Shown: positions 44,370 through 52,712 of the stretch, piece by piece
Numbering within the stretch: the stretch's first letter is position 1
Layout: each line of letters begins with the position of its first letter
Assembly: GCF_014205055.1 (NCBI RefSeq)
Contig: NZ_JACHMS010000001.1
Location: 7,192,001 to 7,256,000, forward strand
DNA from: Streptomyces luteogriseus
GTDB taxonomy: Bacteria; Actinomycetota; Actinomycetes; Streptomycetales; Streptomycetaceae
Length of the DNA stretch: 64,000 nt
Direction of reading: 5' to 3'
Made by a program: the position numbers and the translations under genes
The notes under the pieces: model-generated
What the model was told of the DNA's origin: nothing
The model's database searches: none
The model's input: only the letters and a program-made list of their open reading frames with translations

Positions 44370-44665
44370 TTGAGTTCTCCTGGTTCGCGGGGACAGTCAC
44401 CATGAGTACTTCCAGGCTCACAGGATGTATCCATACGATAAAAGGTGCAACTGGGTGAAAGTCGGACGATTTCCCCCGAGTGGCGGAGTGGTCCCGGGCC
44501 CGGTGGAGCCGGGCTGTTGCGCTTGTCCGGGTCTGTGCTGATCTTTACCTCGGGCACATCGGGTCATGTGCCGCGCGAGCCAGTACCCTGGCGATTCACT
44601 CGTACGGCTGCGCCCTTCGCAGGCGTACACCGAAGACGATGCGTAGTGGAGAGGCGGTCCGCCCG

Positions 44666-45058
44666 ATGACCGAAGTCCCCGACCCCGAGGTCGTGGAGCT
44701 GGCGACCAAGATCTTCGATCTGGCCCGGCGGGGACAGACCGAGGCGCTCGTGGCGTACGTCGACGCGGGTGTCCCGGCCAACCTCACCAACGACCGGGGC
44801 GACTCGCTCGTGATGCTCGCCGCCTACCACGGCCACTCCGACGCGGTGCGCGCGCTGCTCGAGCGCGGCGCCGAGGCCGACCGGATCAACGACCGGGGCC
44901 AGACCCCGCTCGCCGGAGCGGTCTTCAAGGGCGAATCGGACGTGATCAAGGCCCTCCTCGAAGGCGGCGCCGACCCGTCCGCCGGCACGCCCTCGGCGGT
45001 CGACACCGCCCGGATGTTCGGCCGGACGGAATTGCTCGAACTGTTCGGCGAGCACTGA
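44666..45058 (+). CDS. Ankyrin-repeat protein
   Basis: A 130-residue cytosolic protein made of ankyrin repeats. The clearest are NDRGDSLVMLAAYHGHSDAVRALLERGAEADRI and NDRGQTPLAGAVFKGESDVIKALLEGGADPSAG, with a degenerate N-terminal and C-terminal cap. It probably mediates a protein-protein contact. The ATG at 44666 has GGAGAGG 11 bases upstream; an in-frame ATG at 44639 is an alternative. Confidence 0.85.
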   Translation: MTEVPDPEVVELATKIFDLARRGQTEALVAYVDAGVPANLTNDRGDSLVMLAAYHGHSDAVRALLERGAEADRINDRGQTPLAGAVFKGESDVIKALLEGGADPSAGTPSAVDTARMFGRTELLELFGEH

Positions 45059-45253
45059 ACCGACAGGTCTGACCAGCAAAGACACGGAAAACGGGGGAGG
45101 CGGTACAGGGCCGCCGAAATTTCGGTCGCGGCAGACGAGAGTGCCGAGTCATCATGACGACGTGGTTCACGGACGTGATGGTTGGGCAGGTGTTGCCGCA
45201 CCGCGCGGGCCGTGACGCGGTCCGCAGGGGCCACCGACGAGAGGCAGAGGAAG

Positions 45254-45313
45254 ATGGTCTACAGCAAGCAGGAAACGGCGGGCACTCCGACGTGTTGTCG
45301 CGCGGCCAGGTAG
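45254..45313 (+). CDS. Candidate 19-residue leader peptide
   Basis: A short ORF encoding MVYSKQETAGTPTCCRAAR, with GAGAGG 8 bases upstream and two adjacent Cys codons near its end. It ends 46 bases before the HEAT-repeat gene. It could be an attenuation-type leader peptide or chance; codon use alone cannot decide at this length. Confidence 0.3.
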   Translation: MVYSKQETAGTPTCCRAAR

Positions 45314-45358
45314 TACACGTCCCCGGTTGCGTCGACGCTTGATGTGAGGCTGTTTCCC

Positions 45359-46777
45359 ATGTTCGATCCGGTCATAGCGCCCAGCGGTACGCTGCTCGGC
45401 CTGCTCCAGCGGGGCCGCGGCGACGGCACGCTGCACGCGCTCACCGCCCCGCGCCCCGAGGCGCTGGCGGCGCTGAACCACTGTGTGCTGCGCGATCCCC
45501 GCCACGACTGGCAGGTGGAGAACCGCTCCCTCTACTACGCCCGCCTCTTCCTCGACCTCAACGGCGAACTGGACGAGGTCGAGGCCCATCTCTTCTGCGC
45601 CGAGGACGTCCTCGACGGCGACGAGTCACGCACCGGGCTCGCCCTCGCCGTCCTCGGGCACCTCGCCTCCTACGGCAGACGGGACGCGCTCGAACTGCTG
45701 CGCAGGTACGCCGCCCACGGCTCCAACTGGGCCTGGGCCCTCGACGAACTGGCCCTCCGGGACGACGACGCGGGCCTGCGCGCCCTCGCCGCACCCGTCC
45801 TCGCCCGGTTTCCGGCCGACCCGGAGGGTGATGCCGAGCTGGCCGCCACCGTCCGGGACGCCTTCGAGCCCCGGCCCTGGCGGCTGTGGGCCGAGGATCC
45901 GCGCGAATCCGTCGCCGCACGCGTGCGTGCAGCCCACGAGACGGGCTGTTTCGACCGCTGGCAGCGGCAGATGCGACCGTCCGGCCCCCGCCCGGGGTGG
46001 AGCGTGCAAGCCGTCTTCGAATGGGCCCAGCAGGGCATCGAGCGGGGCGCCGCCCTCCATGTGCCGGCCGCCCGCTGTCTCACCGCCGTGGCGGGCCCCG
46101 AGGACCGGGCCGAGATCGTCCGGGCGGCGCGGGACGGCATCGACGGAGCCCGGTGCACGGCCCTCAGGTACCTCGCCGACGGCAATGATCCCGAGGCCCT
46201 CGATCTCATCGAGGGCGCCGTGGCCACCGGCTCGACGCTCGTCGTGGACGCCGCCGTCGACGCCTTCGAACGGATGCGTTCGGCGGCCGCGGTGGACCGG
46301 GCGCGCGGCTGGGCCCGGCGGCCCGACGCGCTGGGCGCCGCCGCCGGGCGCGTCCTCGCCTGCCGGGGCGGAGTCCAGGACCGTGACCTGGTCCTCGCCG
46401 CGGTGCGGGAGGCCGTACGGGGGGAGGGCCCCGACGCGCCGACCCTGTGGACCCTCGTGGACGGCACCGGACGGCTCGGCATCGCCTGCGCGGCTCCCGT
46501 GCTCCGCCACGTCTACCGCGAGACCGCCTCATCCCATCTGCGCGGCCGGGCCGCCCGGGCCCTCGCCGCCACCGACCCCTCCTTCGCGACCGGCTTCGCC
46601 GTCGAATGCCTGTGGGACTGCGAGGAGACCACCCGGGAGATCGCCGCCCGGCACGCCGAGACGGGAGACGCCCGCGTCGTCGAGCGCCTGCGCCGCCTCG
46701 CCGCCGACCCGGCCGAGGAGGCCGAGGTGCAGACGGCCGTACGCAGCCGCATCGGTCCCGAGGAGACCGCTGTGTGA
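45359..46777 (+). CDS. HEAT-repeat-like protein
   Basis: A 472-residue, wholly helical cytosolic protein starting MFDPVIAPSGTLLGLLQRGRGDGTLHAL. Repeated helical pairs such as DPEALDLIEGAVATGSTLVVDAAVDAFERM and HLRGRAARALAATDPSFATGFAVECL are of HEAT/Armadillo type. ATG at 45359 is preferred, with GTGAGG upstream; an in-frame GTG at 45344 is possible. Conserved hypothetical in Streptomyces. The ankyrin-repeat gene upstream suggests a scaffold role, which is inference. Confidence 0.75.
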   Translation: MFDPVIAPSGTLLGLLQRGRGDGTLHALTAPRPEALAALNHCVLRDPRHDWQVENRSLYYARLFLDLNGELDEVEAHLFCAEDVLDGDESRTGLALAVLGHLASYGRRDALELLRRYAAHGSNWAWALDELALRDDDAGLRALAAPVLARFPADPEGDAELAATVRDAFEPRPWRLWAEDPRESVAARVRAAHETGCFDRWQRQMRPSGPRPGWSVQAVFEWAQQGIERGAALHVPAARCLTAVAGPEDRAEIVRAARDGIDGARCTALRYLADGNDPEALDLIEGAVATGSTLVVDAAVDAFERMRSAAAVDRARGWARRPDALGAAAGRVLACRGGVQDRDLVLAAVREAVRGEGPDAPTLWTLVDGTGRLGIACAAPVLRHVYRETASSHLRGRAARALAATDPSFATGFAVECLWDCEETTREIAARHAETGDARVVERLRRLAADPAEEAEVQTAVRSRIGPEETAV

Positions 46778-46784
46778 CCCCCCT

Positions 46785-46822
46785 CCCGGACGGGACGCCG
46801 GGGCGCGTTCGCGCCGTCCGGG
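46785..46822 (+). terminator. Hairpin after the HEAT-repeat gene
   Basis: A 9-bp stem (46785-46793 with 46814-46822) with a GC-rich inner hairpin, 8 bases after the stop codon. Confidence 0.6.
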
Positions 46823-46964
46823 TGAACGCGGGACGACCAGCGGGTCAGGAGGCCATGGACACCGCCTGACCTGCGCGGGTGCGCCTCAGAACGCTCATGG
46901 GACGTTCCTCGTCCGTAAAGATCCACGTTGACGCGGCCACGTCCGGCACGGCGACAACACCGGT

Positions 46965-48092
46965 ATGCGTGTCGTCATCGTGACCGAATCCTTTCCCCCC
47001 GACGTGAACGGCGTGGCCCACTGCGCGCTCCAGACCGCCCGGCACCTCGTCGATCGCGGTCACGCCCCCGTCGTCGTCGCACCGGCTCCCGCGCCCGGGC
47101 ACAGGCCCGACGGCTCTGCGCCGTGCCCCGTCGTCCACGTCCCCTCCCTCCCGCTCCCCGGCTACCCCCAGGTTCGCGTCGCCCTCCCCAGCCGCCGTCT
47201 GGCCGCCACCCTGGTCGAGCACCGTGCCGAGGTGGTCCACCTCGCCAGCCCCTTCGTCCTCGGCGTACGGGGCATGGCCGCGGCCGCCCGTCTCGGCATC
47301 CCCGCCGTCGCCGTCTACCAGACCGACCTGGCCGGCTACGCCCGCACCTACATGGGCGCCGGGGAGGCCGCCGCCTGGCGGCGCATCCGCTCCGTGCACG
47401 GCGCCGCCGACCTCACTCTCGCCCCGTCCAGCGCCGCCCTGCACGATCTGGAGACCCACGGAGTGCCCCGGGTCGAGCTGTGGCCGCGCGGCGTGGACAC
47501 CGAGCGCTTCCGGCCCGACCGGCGCGACGAGGCCCTGCGCCGCGAACTCGCCCCGAACGGCGAGCTGATCGTCGGCTACGTCGGCCGGCTCGCCCCCGAG
47601 AAGCAGGTCGAACTCCTCGCCGGTGTCTGCGGCCTGGAGGGCGTCCGGGTCGTGATCGTCGGCGACGGCCCCAGCCGACCCGGCCTGGAACAGGCGCTGC
47701 CCGGCGCCGTCTTCCTCGGCCGGCGCACCGGTGACGACCTCGCCCGGGTCTTCGCCTCGTTCGACGTCTTCGCGCACACGGGCCCCTTCGAGACCTTCTG
47801 CCAGACGGTCCAGGAGGCGATGGCCAGCGGCCTGCCGGTGGTGGCGCCCGCCGCGGGCGGACCGCTGGACCTGGTCGCCCACGAGCGCACCGGGCTGCTC
47901 GTGCCGCCGCGCGACGCGACCGCGGTCCGGGACGCGGTGCGGTCCCTGGCCGTCGATCCCGGGCGGCGAGCCGCCTTCGGTGCCGCCGGACGCGGCACGG
48001 TCGAGGGCCGCACCTGGGCGGCCGTCGGCGACCGGCTGATCGGGCACTACACCGAGGTGCTCGCCGGGCGCCGGACGGCGGTGGCGGCATGA
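46965..48092 (+). CDS. GT4-family glycosyltransferase (MgtA-like mannosyltransferase)
   Basis: A 375-residue GT-B enzyme of family GT4. N-terminus MRVVIVTESFPPDVNGVAHCALQ; donor-site region LIVGYVGRLAPEKQVELL and the E-x7-E motif in GPFETFCQTVQEAMASGLPVV. This profile is that of GDP-mannose-dependent alpha-mannosyltransferases (MgtA/PimB' type) that build lipid-linked mannosides on the inner membrane face. Its stop overlaps a second GT4 gene by ATGA. Confidence 0.88.
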   Translation: MRVVIVTESFPPDVNGVAHCALQTARHLVDRGHAPVVVAPAPAPGHRPDGSAPCPVVHVPSLPLPGYPQVRVALPSRRLAATLVEHRAEVVHLASPFVLGVRGMAAAARLGIPAVAVYQTDLAGYARTYMGAGEAAAWRRIRSVHGAADLTLAPSSAALHDLETHGVPRVELWPRGVDTERFRPDRRDEALRRELAPNGELIVGYVGRLAPEKQVELLAGVCGLEGVRVVIVGDGPSRPGLEQALPGAVFLGRRTGDDLARVFASFDVFAHTGPFETFCQTVQEAMASGLPVVAPAAGGPLDLVAHERTGLLVPPRDATAVRDAVRSLAVDPGRRAAFGAAGRGTVEGRTWAAVGDRLIGHYTEVLAGRRTAVAA

Positions 48093-49282
48093 GCGACTCC
48101 CGCCCCGGCAGCGGCCGTCAGGCGCTGCGGATCGTCCGGCTCGCCAACTTCGTCGCCCCCTCGTCCGGCGGACTGCGCACCGCGCTGCGCGAGCTGGGCA
48201 AGGGCTTCAAGGCGGCGGGACACGAACCCGTCCTCGTGATCCCCGGGGAGCGCAGGAGCGACCGCGAGACCGAGCAGGGGAGGGTGATCACCCTCCCCGG
48301 ACCGCTGCTGCCCGGCACCGGCGGCTATCGCGTCCTCGCCGACAAGCGCCGGGTGGCGCGGCTCCTGGAGGAGCTCGCACCGGACCGGCTGGAGGTGTCC
48401 GACCGCACGACCCTGAGGTGGACCGGCAGGTGGGCACGGCGCGCCCGGGTCCCGTCCGTGATGGTCTCCCACGAGACGGCCGACGGAGTGCTGCGCACCT
48501 GGGGCGTGCCCGAGACAGCCGCCCGGCGCGCCGCCGACGCCCTCAACGTCCGTACGGCCCACAGCTACTCGCGCGTGGTGTGCACCACCGAGTTCGCCGA
48601 GCGGGAGTTCGTGCGGATCGGGGCCCGCAACGTCGTCCGGGCGCCGCTCGGCGTCGACCTGGCGCAGCGGCACCCGGCGCTGCGCGATCCGCGGGTACGG
48701 GCCCGGCACGCGCGCGAGGACGAGACGCTGCTCGTGATGTGCTCCCGGCTGTCCGTGGAGAAGCGGCCCGGCACGGCGCTGGACGCCCTGGAGGCGCTGC
48801 GGCGGCGCGGACGGCGGGCCGTGCTGGTGGTGGCCGGGGACGGCCCGCTGCGCTCCCGGCTCGAACAGCGGACGCGCGAGAGCGGCCTGCCGGTCACCTT
48901 CCTCGGGCACGTCTCCGACCGCGGGCTGCTCGGCGCGCTCCAGGCCTCCGCCGACATGGCCCTGGCGCCGGGGCCCGCCGAGACCTTCGGACTCGCCGCG
49001 CTGGAGTCCATGGCCTGCGGCACGCCCGTGGTGGCCAGCGCCTCGTCCGCACTGTCGGAGGTGATCGGCTCCGCCGGAGCCGTCGCCGCGGACCACGGGG
49101 AGGCCTTCGCGGACGCCGTGGACCAGCTGCTGGAACGCCTGGAGGCGGACCGGCGCGAGGCGGCACGCGCGCGTGCGGAATGCTTCGGCTGGGACGCGGC
49201 GGTCGACGCGTTTCTCGCCGCGCACGACGCGGCCGTACCCGTGCGTCCGGTCCGGCCGTTCGTGCCCGGGGGCGTGGCATGA
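48089..49282 (+). CDS. GT4-family glycosyltransferase
   Basis: A 397-residue GT4 enzyme. The N-terminal acceptor domain starts LRIVRLANFVAPSSGGLRTALRELG. LLVMCSRLSVEKRPGTALDALEAL and the E-x7-E motif PAETFGLAALESMACGTPVVAS form the donor domain. Coupled by ATGA to the preceding glycosyltransferase, so the two probably act in sequence on one glycolipid or glycan. An SGNH hydrolase pseudogene starts at its stop codon, also by ATGA. Confidence 0.88.
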   Translation: MSDSRPGSGRQALRIVRLANFVAPSSGGLRTALRELGKGFKAAGHEPVLVIPGERRSDRETEQGRVITLPGPLLPGTGGYRVLADKRRVARLLEELAPDRLEVSDRTTLRWTGRWARRARVPSVMVSHETADGVLRTWGVPETAARRAADALNVRTAHSYSRVVCTTEFAEREFVRIGARNVVRAPLGVDLAQRHPALRDPRVRARHAREDETLLVMCSRLSVEKRPGTALDALEALRRRGRRAVLVVAGDGPLRSRLEQRTRESGLPVTFLGHVSDRGLLGALQASADMALAPGPAETFGLAALESMACGTPVVASASSALSEVIGSAGAVAADHGEAFADAVDQLLERLEADRREAARARAECFGWDAAVDAFLAAHDAAVPVRPVRPFVPGGVA

Positions 49283-49610
49283 GACCCCCGCGGCCCGAGG
49301 GGCCCGGGCGGGTCCGGCGGGCCCCTGCGGTTCGTGGCCCTCGGGGACTCGCTCACCGAGGGCGTGGGGACCCCGCCGGGGACGGGTGTGGCGCGGCTGG
49401 GCCGCGTTGCTCGCCGACGGGCTCGCCGAGGAGCCGGCCGGGTTCACCAATCTCGCGGTGAGCGGCTCACAGACCGGGAAGTGCTGGAACGGCGGCTGCC
49501 CACCGCGCTGGACCCGAAGCCCCACCTCGTGTCCGAGCGCCCGGCTCGACCTGAGGGCCTCGGCCGCGGTGTCCGCCGCCCTGTCGGCGACGCCGACCGG
49601 TCAGCGGTGA
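49279..49610 (+). pseudogene. Decayed SGNH/GDSL-family lipase-esterase
   Basis: Pieces of an SGNH hydrolase lie in order but in different frames: RFVALGDSLTEGVG (the GDSL block with catalytic Ser, near 49327-49370), WRGWAALLADGLAEEP...FTNLAVSGSQT in another frame (about 49400-49473), then REVLERRLPTALDPKPHLVS in the first again. The sequence ends far short of the usual 250 or so residues and lacks the GxND and C-terminal D-x-x-H blocks. At least two frameshifts plus a large deletion are needed. The start codon still overlaps the upstream GT stop, showing it was once the third gene of that operon. Confidence 0.8.
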
Positions 49611-49624
49611 CCGGTCCGAACGGT

Positions 49625-50494
49625 TCAGCGGCGTCGTACCGCCACGAAGCGGACCGGTGTGCCGGGGACCGCCTGCGCTGCGGCCGGGAGGTCGGCGGCG
49701 CGGACCACGGCGATCACCGGGTAGCCCCCGGTGGTCGGATGGTCGGCCAGGAACACCACCGGCCTGCCGTCCGGCGGGACCTGCACGGCACCCAGCACCA
49801 TGCCCTCACTGGCGAGTTCGCCCGGCCGGGCCCGCTCCAGCGCGGGTCCCTCCGTGCGCAGCCCGATGCGGTTGCTTGCGGAGGACACCCGGTAGAAGCG
49901 GGAGAGGAAGGTGCGTACGGACTCCGGTGTGAACCAGCCGTCGCGCGGGCCGAGAGTCACCCGCAGCACCAGCTCGGCCGGTGGCGCCGGCTGCGGGGCG
50001 ACGTCCACGCGCGCGTGCACGCCGGACGGCCGTCCCAGGGGCAGCACCGTGCCGACCGCGAGAGGGGCCGGACCGAGCCCCGACAGCAGATCCGTCGACC
50101 GGCTGCCGAGCACCGGCTCGACCGCGATGCCCCCGGAGACTCCCACGTAAGCGCGCAGGCCCGACACCGCGGGACCGACGTCCAGCAGCGCCCCGGCGGG
50201 AACGCGCACCGGCGCGCCCCAGGCGACGGGACGTCCGTCCACCGTGACCCGGCAGGGCGCGCCCGCCACCGCCACCGTGACGGCCGAACGGGGGCGTACG
50301 GCACAGCCGTCGAGGGTCGTCTCCAGCACGGCCGCCGCGGGCGCATTGCCGACGAGCCGGTTGACGAGGTCCGCGGCGGTCCGGTCCAGCGCCCCGGAGC
50401 GGGGGACGCCGAGGTGGGCGTGTCCGGGGCGGCCCGCGTCCTGCACGGTGGTGAGGGCCCCGGCCCGGACGACGGCGAGGGCGCGGTCCGTCAT
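49625..50494 (-). CDS. pxpC: 5-oxoprolinase subunit PxpC
   Basis: A 289-residue protein of the biotin-dependent carboxyltransferase-like family. It has VVRAGALTTVQDAGRPGHAHLGVPRSGALDR, NRLVGNAPAAAVLE and DHPTTGGYPVIAVV. PxpA, PxpB and PxpC together form the ATP-dependent prokaryotic 5-oxoprolinase (5-oxo-L-proline to L-glutamate). Its start overlaps the pxpB stop by ATGA. Last gene of the operon. Confidence 0.92.
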   Translation of the reverse strand: MTDRALAVVRAGALTTVQDAGRPGHAHLGVPRSGALDRTAADLVNRLVGNAPAAAVLETTLDGCAVRPRSAVTVAVAGAPCRVTVDGRPVAWGAPVRVPAGALLDVGPAVSGLRAYVGVSGGIAVEPVLGSRSTDLLSGLGPAPLAVGTVLPLGRPSGVHARVDVAPQPAPPAELVLRVTLGPRDGWFTPESVRTFLSRFYRVSSASNRIGLRTEGPALERARPGELASEGMVLGAVQVPPDGRPVVFLADHPTTGGYPVIAVVRAADLPAAAQAVPGTPVRFVAVRRR

Positions 50495-51108
50495 GACCCC
50501 GCCCCGGGCACGAACCGCACGCGCGTGCCCGGCGACAGCAGCGCGGCCGGCACGCGTGCGTGGTCCCACAGCACGGCGTCCGTCGTGCCGATCAGCTGCC
50601 AGCCGCCCGGCGACGAGCGCGGGTACACGCCCGTGTACGGGCCCGCCAGGGCGACCGACCCCGCCGGGACGGCCGTGCGCGGAGTGGCCCGGCGCGGGAC
50701 GTCGTAGCGCGGTGGCAGGCCGGTGAGGTAGCCGAAGCCGGGTGCGAAGCCGCAGAAGGCGACCCGGAACTCGGTGGCACCGTGGATGCGGGCGACCTCC
50801 CTCTCCGGCACGCCCCAGTGGGCGGCGACGTCGGCCAGGTCCGGGCCGTCGTAGCGCACCGGGATCTCCACGACGTCACGCGCGCGTGGGGGAGCGGGCG
50901 GCAGGTCGGCTGCGGTCAGTTCGGCGGCCAGCCGCGCGGGGGAGTCGAGGCCGTCGAGGAGGACCGTGCGTGCCGCGGGCACGATCTCACGGGCCGAGAG
51001 GGAGCCCTCCGCGCGGCGTCGCAGCAGCTCCGCGTGCAGCGCTTGCGCTTCGTCTCCCGAGGACACCTCGACGAGCAGGGCGTCCTCGCCGACGGGCAGC
51101 ACCTTCAT
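50491..51108 (-). CDS. pxpB: 5-oxoprolinase subunit PxpB
   Basis: A 205-residue PxpB/KipI-family protein with MKVLPVGEDALLVEV, the core FRVAFCGFAPGFGYLTGLP and VPAGSVALAGPYTGVYPRSSPGGWQLIG. It acts with PxpC as the ATP-using part of 5-oxoprolinase. Overlaps both neighbours by 4 bp. Confidence 0.93.
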   Translation of the reverse strand: MKVLPVGEDALLVEVSSGDEAQALHAELLRRRAEGSLSAREIVPAARTVLLDGLDSPARLAAELTAADLPPAPPRARDVVEIPVRYDGPDLADVAAHWGVPEREVARIHGATEFRVAFCGFAPGFGYLTGLPPRYDVPRRATPRTAVPAGSVALAGPYTGVYPRSSPGGWQLIGTTDAVLWDHARVPAALLSPGTRVRFVPGAGS

Positions 51109-51863
51109 GCGAAGGCCTCCACCCGGACCCCGGAGGCCGCCAGGCGCTCGCGCACCCGGCGGGCCAGGTCCACCGCGCCCGGGGTGTCGCCGTGCAGGCA
51201 CAGGGACCGCGCGCGCACCTCGATGCGCGTCCCCGTGTGGGAGACGACCTCACCGGAACGGGCCAGGCCCAGCGAGCGCTCCACGACGGCGTCGGGGTCG
51301 GTGACCACGGCGCCCTCCAGGGTGCGCGGCACCAGGGTGCCCGCGTCGGTGTACGCCCGGTCCGCGAACGCCTCGGCGACGACCGGCAGTCCGGCCTTCC
51401 CGGCCAGCTCCAGCAGGCGTGAGCCGGGCAGTCCGAGGACGGGCAGCGCGGCGTCCGCGAGGAGCACGCCGTCGACGACCGCGGCGGCCTGCTCCTCGTC
51501 GTGCACCACCCGGTTGTAGAGCGCGCCGTGCGGTTTGACGTAGGCGACGCGGGCGCCGGCCGCCCGGGCGAAGACCTCCAGGGCGCCGATCTGGTAGGCG
51601 ACTTCGGCCGCCAGCTCGGCGGGCGGCACGTCCATCGCGCGCCGCCCGAACCCGGCCAGGTCCCGGTAGGACACCTGGGCGCCGATCCGGACGCCGCGCT
51701 CGGCCGCCAGCTCGCACACCCGGCGCATCGTGACCGCGTCCCCGGCGTGGAAGCCGCATGCCACGTTGGCGCTGGTGACGACGGACAGCAGCCGTTCGTC
51801 GTCGGTGAGCCGCCAGCGGCCGAAGCCCTCGCCGAGGTCGGCGTTCAGGTCGATCGAGGTCAT
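51105..51863 (-). CDS. pxpA: 5-oxoprolinase subunit PxpA (LamB/YcsF family)
   Basis: A 252-residue LamB/YcsF protein. IDLNADLGEGFGRW at the N-terminus, VTSANVACGFHAGD and KPHGALYNRVV are the family signatures, with likely metal and substrate residues. It is the catalytic partner of PxpB-PxpC. Sits 15 bp after the D-glutamate cyclase-type gene. Confidence 0.93.
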   Translation of the reverse strand: MTSIDLNADLGEGFGRWRLTDDERLLSVVTSANVACGFHAGDAVTMRRVCELAAERGVRIGAQVSYRDLAGFGRRAMDVPPAELAAEVAYQIGALEVFARAAGARVAYVKPHGALYNRVVHDEEQAAAVVDGVLLADAALPVLGLPGSRLLELAGKAGLPVVAEAFADRAYTDAGTLVPRTLEGAVVTDPDAVVERSLGLARSGEVVSHTGTRIEVRARSLCLHGDTPGAVDLARRVRERLAASGVRVEAFA

Positions 51864-51878
51864 GTGCCGTGTCTCCTG

Positions 51879-52712
51879 TCAGGCCACGCGGTACTGCTCG
51901 TCGCGGGCGTCGGTGAGGAACATCTGCCCCGGGGCGTGCGTGAGGGCGAACGGCGGACGCGAGGCCATCACGGCCGCCTGCGGGGTCACTCCGCAGGCCC
52001 AGAACACCGGTATGTCGTCCGGCTCGGCGTCCACCGGGTCCCCGAAGTCGGGGCTGCCGAGGTCGTCGATGCCGAGGCCCGCGGGATCGCCGCAGTGCAC
52101 CGGGCTGCCGTGCACCGCCGGCATGAGGCTGCTCTCCCGGATCGCCGCCGCCAGCTGCCGGGGCGGCACCGGCCGCATGGACACCACGAGGGGCCCGTGC
52201 AGCCGCCCCGCCGGACGGCACTGCCGACTGGTCACGTACATCGGGACGTTGCGGCCCTGCTCGACGTGGCGGATCGGGACGCCCGCCTCGCCCAGCGCCC
52301 ACTCGAAGGTGAAGCTGCACCCGATGAGGAACGACACCAGGTCGTTGCGCCAGTGGGCGCGCACGTCCGTCGGCTCGTCCACCAGCTCGCCGTCCCGCCA
52401 CACCCGGTAGCGCGGCAGGTCGGTGCGCAGGTCCGCGCCCTCGGCCAGCACGGTCGTCCAGGAGCCGGCGTCCGTGACGTCGAGGACCGGGCAGGGCTTG
52501 GGATTGCGCTGGCAGAACAGCAGCATGTCGTAGGCCCAGTCGGCGGGCACCGAGATCAGGTTGACCTGGGTGTGGCCCGCCGCGACTCCGGCCGTCGGAC
52601 CCGTCAGACCCTCCCGGAAGCGGGAGCGGGCCGTTCCGGGGCTCCACGCGCGTGCGTCCTCGTCGACGAGGACCACCGGACGGTCCTCGGTGCCGGTGCC
52701 CGTGTTGTTCAC
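51879..52712 (-). CDS. DUF1445 / D-glutamate cyclase-type protein
   Basis: A 277-residue member of the former DUF1445 (putative hydro-lyase) family, now tied to D-glutamate cyclase (D-glutamate to 5-oxo-D-proline). Signatures include ARSRFREGLTGPTAGVAAGHTQVNL, DLVSFLIGCSFTFEWAL, MYVTSRQCRPAGRL and VFWACGVTPQAAVMAS. GTG start with GGAAGG upstream, overlapping the MFS stop by GTGA. Co-occurrence with pxpABC fits a shared 5-oxoproline pool. The stereochemical step linking the D and L forms is not evident. Confidence 0.85.
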   Translation of the reverse strand: MNNTGTGTEDRPVVLVDEDARAWSPGTARSRFREGLTGPTAGVAAGHTQVNLISVPADWAYDMLLFCQRNPKPCPVLDVTDAGSWTTVLAEGADLRTDLPRYRVWRDGELVDEPTDVRAHWRNDLVSFLIGCSFTFEWALGEAGVPIRHVEQGRNVPMYVTSRQCRPAGRLHGPLVVSMRPVPPRQLAAAIRESSLMPAVHGSPVHCGDPAGLGIDDLGSPDFGDPVDAEPDDIPVFWACGVTPQAAVMASRPPFALTHAPGQMFLTDARDEQYRVA

